A stretch of DNA of 53,390 nt from an uncultured Bacteroidales bacterium (GTDB lineage Bacteria > Bacteroidota > Bacteroidia > Bacteroidales > UBA932). The first letter of the stretch is position 1, and every line of letters starts with the position of its first letter. The position numbers and the translations under genes are program-made. The DNA lies in the NCBI GenBank assembly GCA_900319975.1, contig ONQP01000005.1, forward strand, positions 1-53,390. Direction: 5' to 3'. Below the pieces are notes generated by a model, which did not search any database, was not told the DNA's origin, and saw only the letters and a program-made list of their open reading frames with translations. Shown here in pieces: positions 25,896 through 34,579 of this stretch.

Positions 25896-25980
25896 TTTTC
25901 GTTGGTTTTTAGTTATAAGAGAGATTGTGTTGGGTAAAAACTTCAAGCTGTTATGTGGTGTCTCCTTGCGGAGCGCGATG

Positions 25981-25988
25981 CAAGATTA
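25981..25988 (-). promoter_or_regulatory. Possible -7 box for susCD pair 2
   Basis: TAATCTTG on the minus strand, seven of eight bases of TAnnTTTG, about 86 bases before the SusC start. The intergenic stretch 25896-26082 also holds a small CTCC/GGAG hairpin near 25966 and no gene. Confidence 0.3.
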
Positions 25989-26082
25989 CTTCTTTTATAG
26001 GGGAAAGGCTTGCAGGAAACCATAAAAGAATTTTGATATTCCGCCACGATACCGGAGTGAAAACAATTGGCCGAAAACGAAA

Positions 26083-26113
26083 GAAAGCGCCTCCCGCGAT
26101 GGGAGGCGCTTTC
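26083..26113 (-). terminator. Rho-independent terminator of the third susCD pair
   Basis: A perfect 13-bp stem (GAAAGCGCCTCCC at 26083-26095 with 26101-26113) and a 5-base loop. On the minus strand it runs into TTTCG-type T-rich sequence, 22 bases after the SusD stop at 26135. Confidence 0.88.
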
Positions 26114-26134
26114 ATATTTAGACCGAAAAACGGC

Positions 26135-27883
26135 TTATTTCTTAAAGTAAGGGAGGTCGCCCTTGGCCCAGTTGGTGCCGGGACCCCAGCCGGGATTCTG
26201 CTCCAGGGTGCCTTCGGTCAGGACAACCTGGTCCTCCGGAATCTTGAAGAAGCCGCCACCAGTCTCGGTGTAACGCTGCATGTAGTCGTTGGTGAACTGG
26301 TAGGTGCCTTCGTACTTCTCGTTGAGGACCTTGTTGCCTTCCTGGTTCTTGACGATCTGGTCGACATCGCCCCAGCGGCGCAGGTCGTTCCAGCGGATCG
26401 CTTCGAAGCAGAGCTCGTAGCGGCGCTCCTTCTTGAGGGCCTCGAGGCTGTAGGCCACGTCGGGCAGGCCGGCACGGGCGCGGACGGCGTTCATGCCGCT
26501 CTTGCCGTTGTAGACGACGGCGCCGTCGGTCAGCTCGGAGTGCATCAGCAGCACGTCGGCGAAGCGGAGCCACACCAGGGACTGGGTCAGACCGGTCTGG
26601 CGGTTGTTCTCACTGCCGTAGTACTTGGCATAGCTGAGGTAGCGGGCGGTGTGGTCTTCGTTCCAGGCCTCGCAGCCGGCGTATTTCTTGGCGAGGAGGT
26701 TGGTGTTCTCCACTTCCTTGGCCTTGTCGCCCGGATAGTCAGGGATTTCGACGAGACGGTCGCAGATGGAACCCGTGCGGCGGTAGTCGCCGGCGTAGTC
26801 GGGATCCTCGGCCCAGTCGGTCCACAGCTTCTCGCAGACGGGACCGTTGGAGTAGCCCTGCACGGAGAACGGGAAGGCCGCTTCGGTGGTCTTGCGGAGG
26901 CCGTAGAACTCCACGATGCGGTTGTGGCGGATGGTCTTCTCGTCATAGCTGGCCTTGTTGCCCATCTTGACGGCGAACATGCTCTCGACGTTCTCGTCGG
27001 ACTCCCAGTTCAGGTTGTTGTCCTGGTCGTATTTGTAGTCCTTGGCGGTGTAGGGGTTGGTGTAGGGCCAGAGGTTGCGCTGGTCGCTGACCAGGGCGTG
27101 ACCGCTGTTCTTGATGCAGTCCTCGAGCCAGGAGACGACCTGGGACTTGGAGACGCTGCCACCCTCGGCGAGCGGGAGCTCGCTCTTTTTGTAGAAGCCG
27201 GTGTAGAACAGCCACACGCGGGCCATCATGCCCTCGGCAACCCACTTGGAGGCGTGGCCGATGCCGCAGTCGGGATACTTCGTGTTGGGCGCGACTTCGA
27301 TGGCGGCCTTGAGGTCGGAAGCGATCTGGGCATAGATCTCGTCAGGCGTGTTGCGCGGCGTGTGGGTCTCGGAATGATCCGCGGTGGCGGTCATGAGGGG
27401 CACACCGTTGAAGACCTGGGCCAGGTTGAAGTAGTACCAGGCGCGGAGGAAATAGACCTCGCAGAGCAGCTGGTTCTTCTTGTCGGGTGAGCTCCAGTTC
27501 TCGATCTTGTCCATATTCTCCAGAGCGAAGTTGGCGCGGTAGATACCGCGGTAGCGCTGTTTCCAGCACGGCAGCATCCAGTTGGTATAGGAGTTCATCA
27601 GACGGTCCACACCCTGGGCGCCGATGTTGCTCTGGCTGCCACCACCCAGACGGTCGTCGGAAGCGATGTCGAAGATGAAGAACGGGTCCTCTTCCGGATC
27701 GGAGAGGTTGCTGTTCATGATGACGTAGATACCGTTCACCATCTGGACGGCATCCGTCTCGTTGACCGGGAAGTTCGAGGTGTCCTTCTTGGTCAGGCTG
27801 ACCGTGTCAAGGAAACCGTCGCAACCCCCGAGCATAAGCAGGCACAAGGCGCTGGCTAAAGTATATATGATTGTCTTTTTCAT
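26135..27883 (-). CDS. SusD/RagB-family outer-membrane nutrient-binding lipoprotein (pair 3)
   Basis: A 582-residue SusD-family lipoprotein with lipobox MLGGC (Cys21). The first mature residues are CDGFLDTVSLTKKDTSNF, a common SusD opening. The N-terminal domain shows VQMVNGIYVIMN and YRANFALENMDKI. The C-terminal domain has WLRFADVLLMHSEL, NAVRARAGLPDV and LKKERRYELCFEAIRWNDLRRWG, all typical. It lies 12 bases after its SusC gene. It is less like the SusD proteins of pairs 1 and 2 than those are to each other. The substrate is unknown. Confidence 0.93.
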   Translation of the reverse strand: MKKTIIYTLASALCLLMLGGCDGFLDTVSLTKKDTSNFPVNETDAVQMVNGIYVIMNSNLSDPEEDPFFIFDIASDDRLGGGSQSNIGAQGVDRLMNSYTNWMLPCWKQRYRGIYRANFALENMDKIENWSSPDKKNQLLCEVYFLRAWYYFNLAQVFNGVPLMTATADHSETHTPRNTPDEIYAQIASDLKAAIEVAPNTKYPDCGIGHASKWVAEGMMARVWLFYTGFYKKSELPLAEGGSVSKSQVVSWLEDCIKNSGHALVSDQRNLWPYTNPYTAKDYKYDQDNNLNWESDENVESMFAVKMGNKASYDEKTIRHNRIVEFYGLRKTTEAAFPFSVQGYSNGPVCEKLWTDWAEDPDYAGDYRRTGSICDRLVEIPDYPGDKAKEVENTNLLAKKYAGCEAWNEDHTARYLSYAKYYGSENNRQTGLTQSLVWLRFADVLLMHSELTDGAVVYNGKSGMNAVRARAGLPDVAYSLEALKKERRYELCFEAIRWNDLRRWGDVDQIVKNQEGNKVLNEKYEGTYQFTNDYMQRYTETGGGFFKIPEDQVVLTEGTLEQNPGWGPGTNWAKGDLPYFKK

Positions 27884-27895
27884 GGCTTTCAGGGA

Positions 27896-30800
27896 TTAAA
27901 AGGTGACGTTCACGCCGACCCGCCAGGAGCGGGCGGAAGGATAGTAACCGTTGTCGATACCGGACGCCCAGCTGGTGCCGTTGCCGAAACCGACCTCAGG
28001 ATCCATACCGGAGTAGCCGGTGAAGGTGAACATGTTGGCGGCGTTCACGAACAGGCGGCAACGGGCCACCGGCAGGTTCTTGATGAGGCGCTTGAAGTCA
28101 TAGCCGACGGTGATGTCGGTGATCTTGAAGAAGTCGGCATCCTCGAGCCAGACGCGGGAAAGCTCGGACATGTTGACGTGCTTGCCGTGGGTGAAGCGCG
28201 GGTAGTGGTTGGTGCTGCCCTCGCCGTTCCAGTACTTGGTGTACACGTCGGTGCAGTAGTTGTCGTCCGGGTGGTCGGAGAACTGGCGGTAGCTCTTGGC
28301 GACCTGCTGGCCGAAGGCGCCGTGGCCGCTGAGCGAGAAGTCGAAGCCCTTGTAGCCGAGGTTGATGGACAGACCCACGGTGACGTCCGGGTTCGGGTCG
28401 CCGATCATGGTCTTGTCGGACTCGTCGATCTTGCCGTCGCCGTTGAGGTCGACGAACATCACGTCGCCGGGCTGGATGGAACTGCCCTGGAGGCTCTTGG
28501 AGGCGTCGCCGCCGAAATACTTGTCGAGGTAGGCCTGCTTCTCGGCCTCGTTCTGGATGATGCCGTCCATCTTGTAGCCCCAGAAGTAACCGATCGGGAA
28601 GCCGACCTGGGCGCGGTAGAGCTCGGCGGTGTTCTGCGCGATGGCGTTGGAGCCGCCGTGGATGATGCCTTCGGTATTACCGATCTCGGTAACCCTGTTC
28701 TGGTTGTAGGAGAAGGTGGTGTTGATGCCGTAGGAGAAGTCGCGGTTGACGTTGTCGTTCCAGGAGAGGAGGAGTTCGACACCACGGTTCTGGACGGCAC
28801 CGGCATTCTTGTAAGCGGCGTCGGCACCAGCGGTTTCCGGTCCCGGAACACGGAGGAGCCAGTCTTTGGTGGTCTTGTTGTACCAGTCGAAGGTCACGCC
28901 GAGGCGGCTGCGGAAGAAGCGGGCGTCGAAACCGACGTTGAGCTGCTCGGAAGTCTCCCAGGCAAGGACCGGGTTGGCGACGTTCTCAGGATAGGCACCG
29001 AGACCGGGCGTGTCCTTGTTGTCGAAGTAGTAGTCGGAGCCGAAGGCGATATTGGTAATGTAGGCGAATTCCTGGACGCTGCAGTTGCCGTTCTGGCCCC
29101 AGCCGCCGCGCAGCTTGAAGAAGCTGAGCCAGCCCTTGCTGAACTCCATGAAAGGCTCGTTGGACATCACCCAGCCGGCGGACACGGAGGGGAAGTAGCT
29201 CCAGCGGTGACCGCGGGCGAAGTTGGACGAACCGTCGGCGCGGAACACGGCCGTGAACAGGTAGGTCTCGTTGTAGTTGTAGTTGACACGGCCGAAGAAA
29301 GAAGCAAGGGCGCCCTGGCTGTTAGGACGGCCGCTGATGCTGGTGTAGGCCGGATCGACGATCTTGGCGTTCTCGATGTAGGCGTGCAGGAAGGAGCCCG
29401 GGAACAGGGAGTTGGAGTTGCCCACGCCGACGCTGCTGCCGTAGCCCCATCTCTCCAGGGACTGGCCGATGAGGGCGTCGATGTTGTGGTTGCCGAAGGA
29501 CTTCACCCAGTTGACGGTGTTGTCCCAGCTCCAACGCATGCTGTAGGACTGGTCCTGACGGACGTCGTCCTCCGGGTTGGAGGTCTTGGTGCTCAGCTGA
29601 TACACCGGGACGTAGCTGCGGCTCTCGCTGTGGTTGTAGAGCCAGCCGAAGCTGGAGCGGAAGGTCAGGCCCTTGATGGGAGCGACCTCCAGGAAGAAGT
29701 TGCTCTGCAGGCGGAAGCCCTTGTTGTAGCGGTTGTTGCGCTTGTAGTAGACTTCGGCGAGCGGGTTGGCCATCTCGGAGCTGAAGTCCCAGTTGTCGCG
29801 CACGATGTCGTCGTACTCATACCAGTTGCCTTCTTCGTCGCGGATCGGCATCAGCGGACTCATGGAGAGCATGTTGCGGATGTTGTTGTCGTAGATGCCG
29901 CCGATGGAGAGGCCCTTCTTGTTGGTGTAGGTGAAGGTGACGTTCTCGCCGAACTTGATGACGTCCCGGTTGTTCTTGCGGAGCAGGGAGTAGTCGGAGT
30001 TGAGGCGGACGGTGGTACGGTCATACTTCGGCGTGGCCGGATAACCGATGGTACCCGTCTGGGAGAACTGGCTGAAGCCGAGGGCGAAGCGGGAAACGTC
30101 GCTGCCGCCGCGGATGTTGATGGAGGCGTTGCTGGTCGGCGCGTTGTGGACGAGGGTCTCCTCGAGCCAGTTGGTGCCGTTCCAGGTACCGGCCTGGATC
30201 TGGGCGTACTGCTTGGGGATGAGGGCCGCCCAGTCGTACTTGTTGACGCCCTGGATGTCGTAGGCCTTGTCGTTGATCTCCATATATTGCTTGGCGTTCA
30301 GCGGGGTGACGCCGTTGGTGTTGGCGTTCTGCCAGCCCATGTAGCCGTCGAAGGTGACCTGGATGTTGCCGGCCTTGCCCTTCTTGGTGGTCACGAGGAT
30401 GACGCCGTTGGCGGCACGGGAACCGTAGATGGCGCTGGACGCGGCGTCCTTGAGGACGTCGATGGACTCGATGTCGTCCGGGGAGAGGGCGGTGATGGAG
30501 CCGCCCGGCACGCCGTCGACGACGTAGAGCGGATCGGCGTTACCGATGGTACCCAGACCACGGATCGTCACCTTGAAGCTCTCGCCCGGCTGGCCGGAGT
30601 TCTGGGTGATGGTCACGCCGGCGGCCTGGCTCTGCAGGGCGCCGAAGGCATCGACGGCGTGCGTCGCGGCGAGCTGTTCGCCGGACACGCTGACCGTCGA
30701 ACCGGTCACGAGTTTCTTGCGCTGGACACCGTAACCGATGACCACGGTCTCTTCGAGCATCTCGGCGTCTTCCTGCAGGGTGACGGTCATGTTGTCCGCA

Positions 30801-31066
30801 GCGGCGACGCGGCGGGTCACATAGCCGAGGCAGGAAATCTCGAGGGTGGTGCCGGGGGCGACGCGGAGGTTGAAATTACCGTCGATGTCCGTGACGGTAC
30901 CATTGGTAGTTCCGGGTACTGCGATGCCGGCCCCGATGAGCGGTTGTCCGTTCGGATCGATGACCTTGCCGAAGAGTGCCCGAGGCTGGGCGGAGGCCAC
31001 GACAGACCCCGCCAAAGTGAGGAGTATCGTCAGGATACCCGTCACTTTCATTAGTTTTTTCAGCAT
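27896..31066 (-). CDS. SusC/RagA-family TonB-linked outer-membrane transporter (pair 3)
   Basis: A 1056-residue SusC homologue. The signal peptide ends near SVVASAQ, then comes a carboxypeptidase-like domain (about 28-100, LFGKVIDPNGQPLIGAGI), TonB-box region EETVVIGYGVQRKK, plug with PLYVVDGVPGG and VLKDAASSAIYGSRAANGV, and a barrel ending in VGVNVTF. The plug differs from pairs 1 and 2 (FGALQSQAAGVTITQNSG), so this pair is not a recent copy of them. A TATACTTG box precedes it at 31119-31126. polA begins on the other strand 164 bases upstream. Confidence 0.96.
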   Translation of the reverse strand: MLKKLMKVTGILTILLTLAGSVVASAQPRALFGKVIDPNGQPLIGAGIAVPGTTNGTVTDIDGNFNLRVAPGTTLEISCLGYVTRRVAAADNMTVTLQEDAEMLEETVVIGYGVQRKKLVTGSTVSVSGEQLAATHAVDAFGALQSQAAGVTITQNSGQPGESFKVTIRGLGTIGNADPLYVVDGVPGGSITALSPDDIESIDVLKDAASSAIYGSRAANGVILVTTKKGKAGNIQVTFDGYMGWQNANTNGVTPLNAKQYMEINDKAYDIQGVNKYDWAALIPKQYAQIQAGTWNGTNWLEETLVHNAPTSNASINIRGGSDVSRFALGFSQFSQTGTIGYPATPKYDRTTVRLNSDYSLLRKNNRDVIKFGENVTFTYTNKKGLSIGGIYDNNIRNMLSMSPLMPIRDEEGNWYEYDDIVRDNWDFSSEMANPLAEVYYKRNNRYNKGFRLQSNFFLEVAPIKGLTFRSSFGWLYNHSESRSYVPVYQLSTKTSNPEDDVRQDQSYSMRWSWDNTVNWVKSFGNHNIDALIGQSLERWGYGSSVGVGNSNSLFPGSFLHAYIENAKIVDPAYTSISGRPNSQGALASFFGRVNYNYNETYLFTAVFRADGSSNFARGHRWSYFPSVSAGWVMSNEPFMEFSKGWLSFFKLRGGWGQNGNCSVQEFAYITNIAFGSDYYFDNKDTPGLGAYPENVANPVLAWETSEQLNVGFDARFFRSRLGVTFDWYNKTTKDWLLRVPGPETAGADAAYKNAGAVQNRGVELLLSWNDNVNRDFSYGINTTFSYNQNRVTEIGNTEGIIHGGSNAIAQNTAELYRAQVGFPIGYFWGYKMDGIIQNEAEKQAYLDKYFGGDASKSLQGSSIQPGDVMFVDLNGDGKIDESDKTMIGDPNPDVTVGLSINLGYKGFDFSLSGHGAFGQQVAKSYRQFSDHPDDNYCTDVYTKYWNGEGSTNHYPRFTHGKHVNMSELSRVWLEDADFFKITDITVGYDFKRLIKNLPVARCRLFVNAANMFTFTGYSGMDPEVGFGNGTSWASGIDNGYYPSARSWRVGVNVTF

Positions 31067-31118
31067 GTTTTAATGGTTTTTTTGATGGTTATAGTTGGGT
31101 ATAGTATTATCTTGGATG

Positions 31119-31126
31119 CAAGTATA
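31119..31126 (-). promoter_or_regulatory. Possible -7 box for susCD pair 3
   Basis: TATACTTG on the minus strand, one mismatch to TAnnTTTG, 52 bases before the SusC start. Confidence 0.35.
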
Positions 31127-31218
31127 CGAAAAAAATGAATCAAATCGTCTTATAATCATACCATTTTGCGTATTCTGAACCTCAAATTACGCCTCTTGAA
31201 ACTTTCGAAAAAAAGTTT

Positions 31219-31226
31219 CATCTTTG
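31219..31226 (+). promoter_or_regulatory. -7 promoter box for polA
   Basis: CATCTTTG, seven of eight bases of TAnnTTTG, ends only 4 bases before the polA ATG. A CTTG at 31195-31198 lies 20 bases upstream as possible -33. The transcript would start at or next to the start codon. Confidence 0.5.
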
Positions 31227-31230
31227 CTTT

Positions 31231-34008
31231 ATGAAACTTTTCCTCATCGACGGCCACGCGCTCATCTTCAAGATGTATTACGCCTTCCTGGGGCGCCCGA
31301 TGGTCAACTCGCAGGGGGTCGACACCTCCATCCTGTTCGGATTCACGAAATACCTGCTCGAACTGATCGACCGGGAGCGGCCGACGCACATCGCCGTGAG
31401 TTTCGATCCGCCGGGCGGGACGTTCCGCAACGAGCTGTATCCTGCCTACAAGGCCAACCGCGGGGAGACGCCCGCGCTGGTGATCGCCGCGCTGGAGCCG
31501 CTGACGCAGATCGTGGAGGCGCTGGACATCCCGGTGCTGATGATCCCGGGCTTCGAGGCGGACGACGTGATCGGCTCCGCCGCGCGGCGCTTCGAGGCGG
31601 AGGGTTTCGAGGTGTGGATGGTCACGCCCGACAAGGACTACGGCCAGCTGGTCTCGCCGCATGTCCGGCAGCTCAAGCCGGGCAAGAGCGGCGGCGAGAA
31701 CGAGCTGCTGGGCGTGGCGGAGGTCTGCGACAAATGGAAGATCTCCGCGCCCGCGCAGGTCATTGATATATTGGCGCTCTGCGGCGACGCCTCGGACAAC
31801 GTCCCGGGCGTGCAGGGCGTGGGGCCGGTCGGCGCAGCGAAGCTGCTGGGCAAGTACGGCTCCGTCGAGGGGATCTACGAGCACCTCGGCGAGCTGACCG
31901 CGCGCCAGCAGGAGCAGTTCCGCGCGGCGGAGGACCACATCGCCCTGTCCAAGCGGCTGGTCACCATCAAGACCGACATCCCGCTGGACGTGACGGCGGA
32001 GCAGCTCGTCTACGACACCGTCGAGACGCCCGAGCTGACCGCCCTGTTCGACCGCTACGAGATGCCCTCCCTGAAGCGCCTCCTCAAGAAAGTCTCCGTT
32101 TCAAACGCTGCTGATTCGGATTCTGCCGGAAGGCCTGCTGCCTCCGAAAACGTCCTGCTGCGCAGGACCCCTCCCACTTCCTGCGGAAGCGGGCCCCTCC
32201 CTCTTACGGAGCCGACTCGAAGAGGAAATATCCCCTGGAAGGGGATCACAGGGGTTAGAGAACAAGCCAGCTTGCTGGCTACGGTTTCCGGAGGCAGCAG
32301 CCTTCCGGACAATGAATCCGAATTAAAGCTTGATAAGCTGACGATTAAAGAGATTAAAGGGAAGAAGATAGCGATTAACCTGCAAGGGGAGAAACTGTAT
32401 GTGGCGACGGAGGCGGGGGTGGCAGAAGGGGCGCCGGAAGACTTCCGGGTGCTGCTGGAGGACGCCGCCGTCGTGAAGGCCGGCGCCGACCTCAAGGCGC
32501 AGGCCAACGCCCTGGCCGCCCGCGGCATCCGCCTGGCCGGCCGCCTCGAAGACATCGCCCTGATGCACTATCTCCTCGGCCCCGAACGCAGCCACAAGAC
32601 CGACGTCCTGGCCCGCAGCTACCTCGGCGTGGAGCTGGAAGCCGCCGGCCCCGCCGACACCGGCTCCCTCTTCGACGAACTCCCCGACGACAACGGTCCC
32701 GACCGCGTCCTGGAGACCGCCGCCATCCTCCGCCTGTCGGACATCCTCCTGCAGGAAATGGCCGCCACCGAAGGCATGCAACACCTCTATGACGACATCG
32801 AAGAGCCCCTCATCGGCGTCCTGGCCCGGATGGAACAGACCGGCGTCAAGGTCGACCTCGGGTCGCTCCGCGACTTCGCCGACGGCCTCCGCCGCAAGAT
32901 GGTCGAACGCGAAGCCGAAGTCCGCCGCCTCGCCGACGATCCGACGCTCAACATCCTGTCACCCAAGCAGATCGGCGTCGTCCTCTTCGAGAAACTCAAC
33001 CTCGACCCCAAGGCCCGCAAGCCCAAGTCCGGCAACTGGCCCACCGACGAACAGACCCTCTCGCACCTCGCCGACCGCAGCCCCATCATCGACGCCATCC
33101 TCGACTACCGCGGCCTGCGCAAGCTCCTTTCCACCTACATCGAACCCTTCGCCGGCTACATCTCCCCGAAAGACGGCCGCGTCCATACCACCTTCAACCA
33201 GGCCCTCACCTCCACCGGCCGCCTGTCCTCCTCCAACCCCAACCTCCAGAACATCCCGGTCCGCACCGAAGAAGGCCGCGAGATCCGCAAGGCCTTCGTG
33301 GCGGGCGAAGAAGGCTGGGTGATGATGTCGGCCGACTACTCCCAGATCGAGCTGCGCCTGATGGCCCACCTGAGCGGCGACGCCCACCTCGTGGACGCCT
33401 TCCGCCATGGCCTGGACGTCCACGCCGCCACCGCTGCCAAGATCTTCCGCATCCCGCTCGAAGAAGTCACGGCCGACCAGCGCCGCATCGCCAAGACGGC
33501 CAACTTCGGCATCATGTACGGCATCTCCTCCTTCGGCCTGGCCGAGCGCCTGCGCTGCCCGCGCAGCGAGGCCAAGCAGATCATCGACGACTATTTCGCC
33601 TCCTTCCCCTCCATCCGCGGCTTCATCGACGCCACCGTGGCGCAGGCCCGCGAGCGGGGCTATGTAGAGACGCTCTTCGGGCGTCGCCGGTATATCGCCG
33701 ACATCGGCGCCGGCAACGCCGCCCTCCGCGCGCTCGCCGAGCGCAACGCCGTCAACGCTCCCATCCAGGGCACGGCGGCCGACATTATCAAACTGGCGAT
33801 GATCGCCGTGGACCGGCGCCTGCGCGAAGGCGGCTTCCGGGCCCGGATGGTCCTCCAGATCCACGACGAACTCCTCCTCGAGGTCCCGCAGGACGAAATC
33901 GCGCCCGTACGCGACCTGCTGGTCCACGAAATGGAAAACGTCATCACCCTGTCCGTCCCCCTGACCGTAGAATGCAATGATGGAAAAACCTGGCTTGAAG
34001 CCCATTGA
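31231..34008 (+). CDS. polA: DNA polymerase I with an in-frame palindromic insert and degenerate 3'-5' exonuclease domain
   Basis: DNA polymerase I, used in repair and Okazaki fragment processing; 925 residues. Residues 1-285 are the 5'-3' exonuclease, with FEADDVIG, TPDKDYG and GDASDNVPGVQGVG. Residues about 295-364 are an unusual linker encoded by a structured inverted-repeat DNA segment. Residues about 370-520 are the 3'-5' exonuclease fold, but the usual DTE-type motif is replaced by IAINLQG and the KYD motif by LKAQ, so proofreading is probably lost. The polymerase domain is intact: motif A DYSQIELR (Asp702), motif B RRIAKTANFGIMYG, and motif C QIHDE (His878, Asp879). Codon preference shifts from GAG/CCG to GAA/CCC after the linker. 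It overlaps the following sigma factor gene. Confidence 0.95.
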   Translation: MKLFLIDGHALIFKMYYAFLGRPMVNSQGVDTSILFGFTKYLLELIDRERPTHIAVSFDPPGGTFRNELYPAYKANRGETPALVIAALEPLTQIVEALDIPVLMIPGFEADDVIGSAARRFEAEGFEVWMVTPDKDYGQLVSPHVRQLKPGKSGGENELLGVAEVCDKWKISAPAQVIDILALCGDASDNVPGVQGVGPVGAAKLLGKYGSVEGIYEHLGELTARQQEQFRAAEDHIALSKRLVTIKTDIPLDVTAEQLVYDTVETPELTALFDRYEMPSLKRLLKKVSVSNAADSDSAGRPAASENVLLRRTPPTSCGSGPLPLTEPTRRGNIPWKGITGVREQASLLATVSGGSSLPDNESELKLDKLTIKEIKGKKIAINLQGEKLYVATEAGVAEGAPEDFRVLLEDAAVVKAGADLKAQANALAARGIRLAGRLEDIALMHYLLGPERSHKTDVLARSYLGVELEAAGPADTGSLFDELPDDNGPDRVLETAAILRLSDILLQEMAATEGMQHLYDDIEEPLIGVLARMEQTGVKVDLGSLRDFADGLRRKMVEREAEVRRLADDPTLNILSPKQIGVVLFEKLNLDPKARKPKSGNWPTDEQTLSHLADRSPIIDAILDYRGLRKLLSTYIEPFAGYISPKDGRVHTTFNQALTSTGRLSSSNPNLQNIPVRTEEGREIRKAFVAGEEGWVMMSADYSQIELRLMAHLSGDAHLVDAFRHGLDVHAATAAKIFRIPLEEVTADQRRIAKTANFGIMYGISSFGLAERLRCPRSEAKQIIDDYFASFPSIRGFIDATVAQARERGYVETLFGRRRYIADIGAGNAALRALAERNAVNAPIQGTAADIIKLAMIAVDRRLREGGFRARMVLQIHDELLLEVPQDEIAPVRDLLVHEMENVITLSVPLTVECNDGKTWLEAH
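32113..32322. repeat. Palindromic, multi-hairpin element inserted in frame in polA
   Basis: The outer arms are 32113-32152 and 32282-32322. The reverse complement of one matches the other through the blocks GGAGGCAGCAG, CCTTCCGG and GAATCCGAAT, with small gaps. Between them lie five further stems: 32152-32157 with 32163-32168, 32077-like CTTCC at 32177-32181 with 32185-32189, 32200-32205 with 32220-32225, 32230-32236 with 32240-32246, and 32265-32271 with 32274-32280. Length is about 210 bases, exactly 70 codons, with no stop in the polA frame. The segment looks like a mobile palindromic element or the footprint of one. Confidence 0.75.
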
Positions 34009-34573
34009 CGAACTCGTCCGCCGGGCGATCATCGGCGACGGCACCGCCTTCACCGAACTCTGGGACACCCACATCGGGGGGCTGCGCGCCTACCTGAAGG
34101 GCGCGATGAAGCACCTGGACGACTTCTACATCGACGACATCTGCTCGCGCAGCTTCGAGAAGGCGTTCCGGCAGATCCGCACCTTCGACCCCACCAAGAG
34201 CCAGTTCTCCACCTGGCTCCGCAAGATCGCGCACAACACCGCGCTCGACACCATCGACAGCGAATCGCGCGCGCAGAGCCGCCTGGTCTCGCTGGACAAG
34301 GAGAACGACCACAGCGGCGCCATCATCGACGTGATCGGCGACGAGACGGCCACGCCGCTCGAGCAGATCGTCGAGGAAGAAGACGCCGAGAAACTCGAAG
34401 GCTACATCTCCGGCCTGCCCGACCTCTACCGCACCATCGCGCGGATGCGCCTGGTGGACGGCCTGCAGTACAAGGAAATCGCGGAAGAACTCGGAATGGA
34501 ACTCAATACCATCCGGACACGCATCCGCCGCGCCAAGTCGATGATCGAGGCGATGAAGGCAGGGGAGGAATGA
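33977..34573 (+). CDS. ECF-type RNA polymerase sigma factor
   Basis: A 198-residue sigma-70 family protein of the extracytoplasmic-function type. Region 2 lies at about 10-95, with DDICSRSFEKAFRQI and FSTWLRKIAHNTALD. Region 4 lies at about 145-195, with LYRTIARMRLVDGLQYKEIAEEL and TIRTRIRRAKSMI as helix-turn-helix. It starts 32 bases before the polA stop in another frame, so it is translated from the polA message. Two ATG codons are adjacent at 33977 and 33980. No FecR-like or other anti-sigma gene follows; the next gene is a convergent lipoprotein. Its target genes cannot be read from the sequence. Confidence 0.9.
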   Translation: MMEKPGLKPIDELVRRAIIGDGTAFTELWDTHIGGLRAYLKGAMKHLDDFYIDDICSRSFEKAFRQIRTFDPTKSQFSTWLRKIAHNTALDTIDSESRAQSRLVSLDKENDHSGAIIDVIGDETATPLEQIVEEEDAEKLEGYISGLPDLYRTIARMRLVDGLQYKEIAEELGMELNTIRTRIRRAKSMIEAMKAGEE

Positions 34574-34579
34574 CGCCTC

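Noticed and set aside
26083-26113. Long perfect hairpin considered as a small RNA or repeat
   Set aside because: Its position after SusD pair 3 and the T-rich flank fit a terminator.
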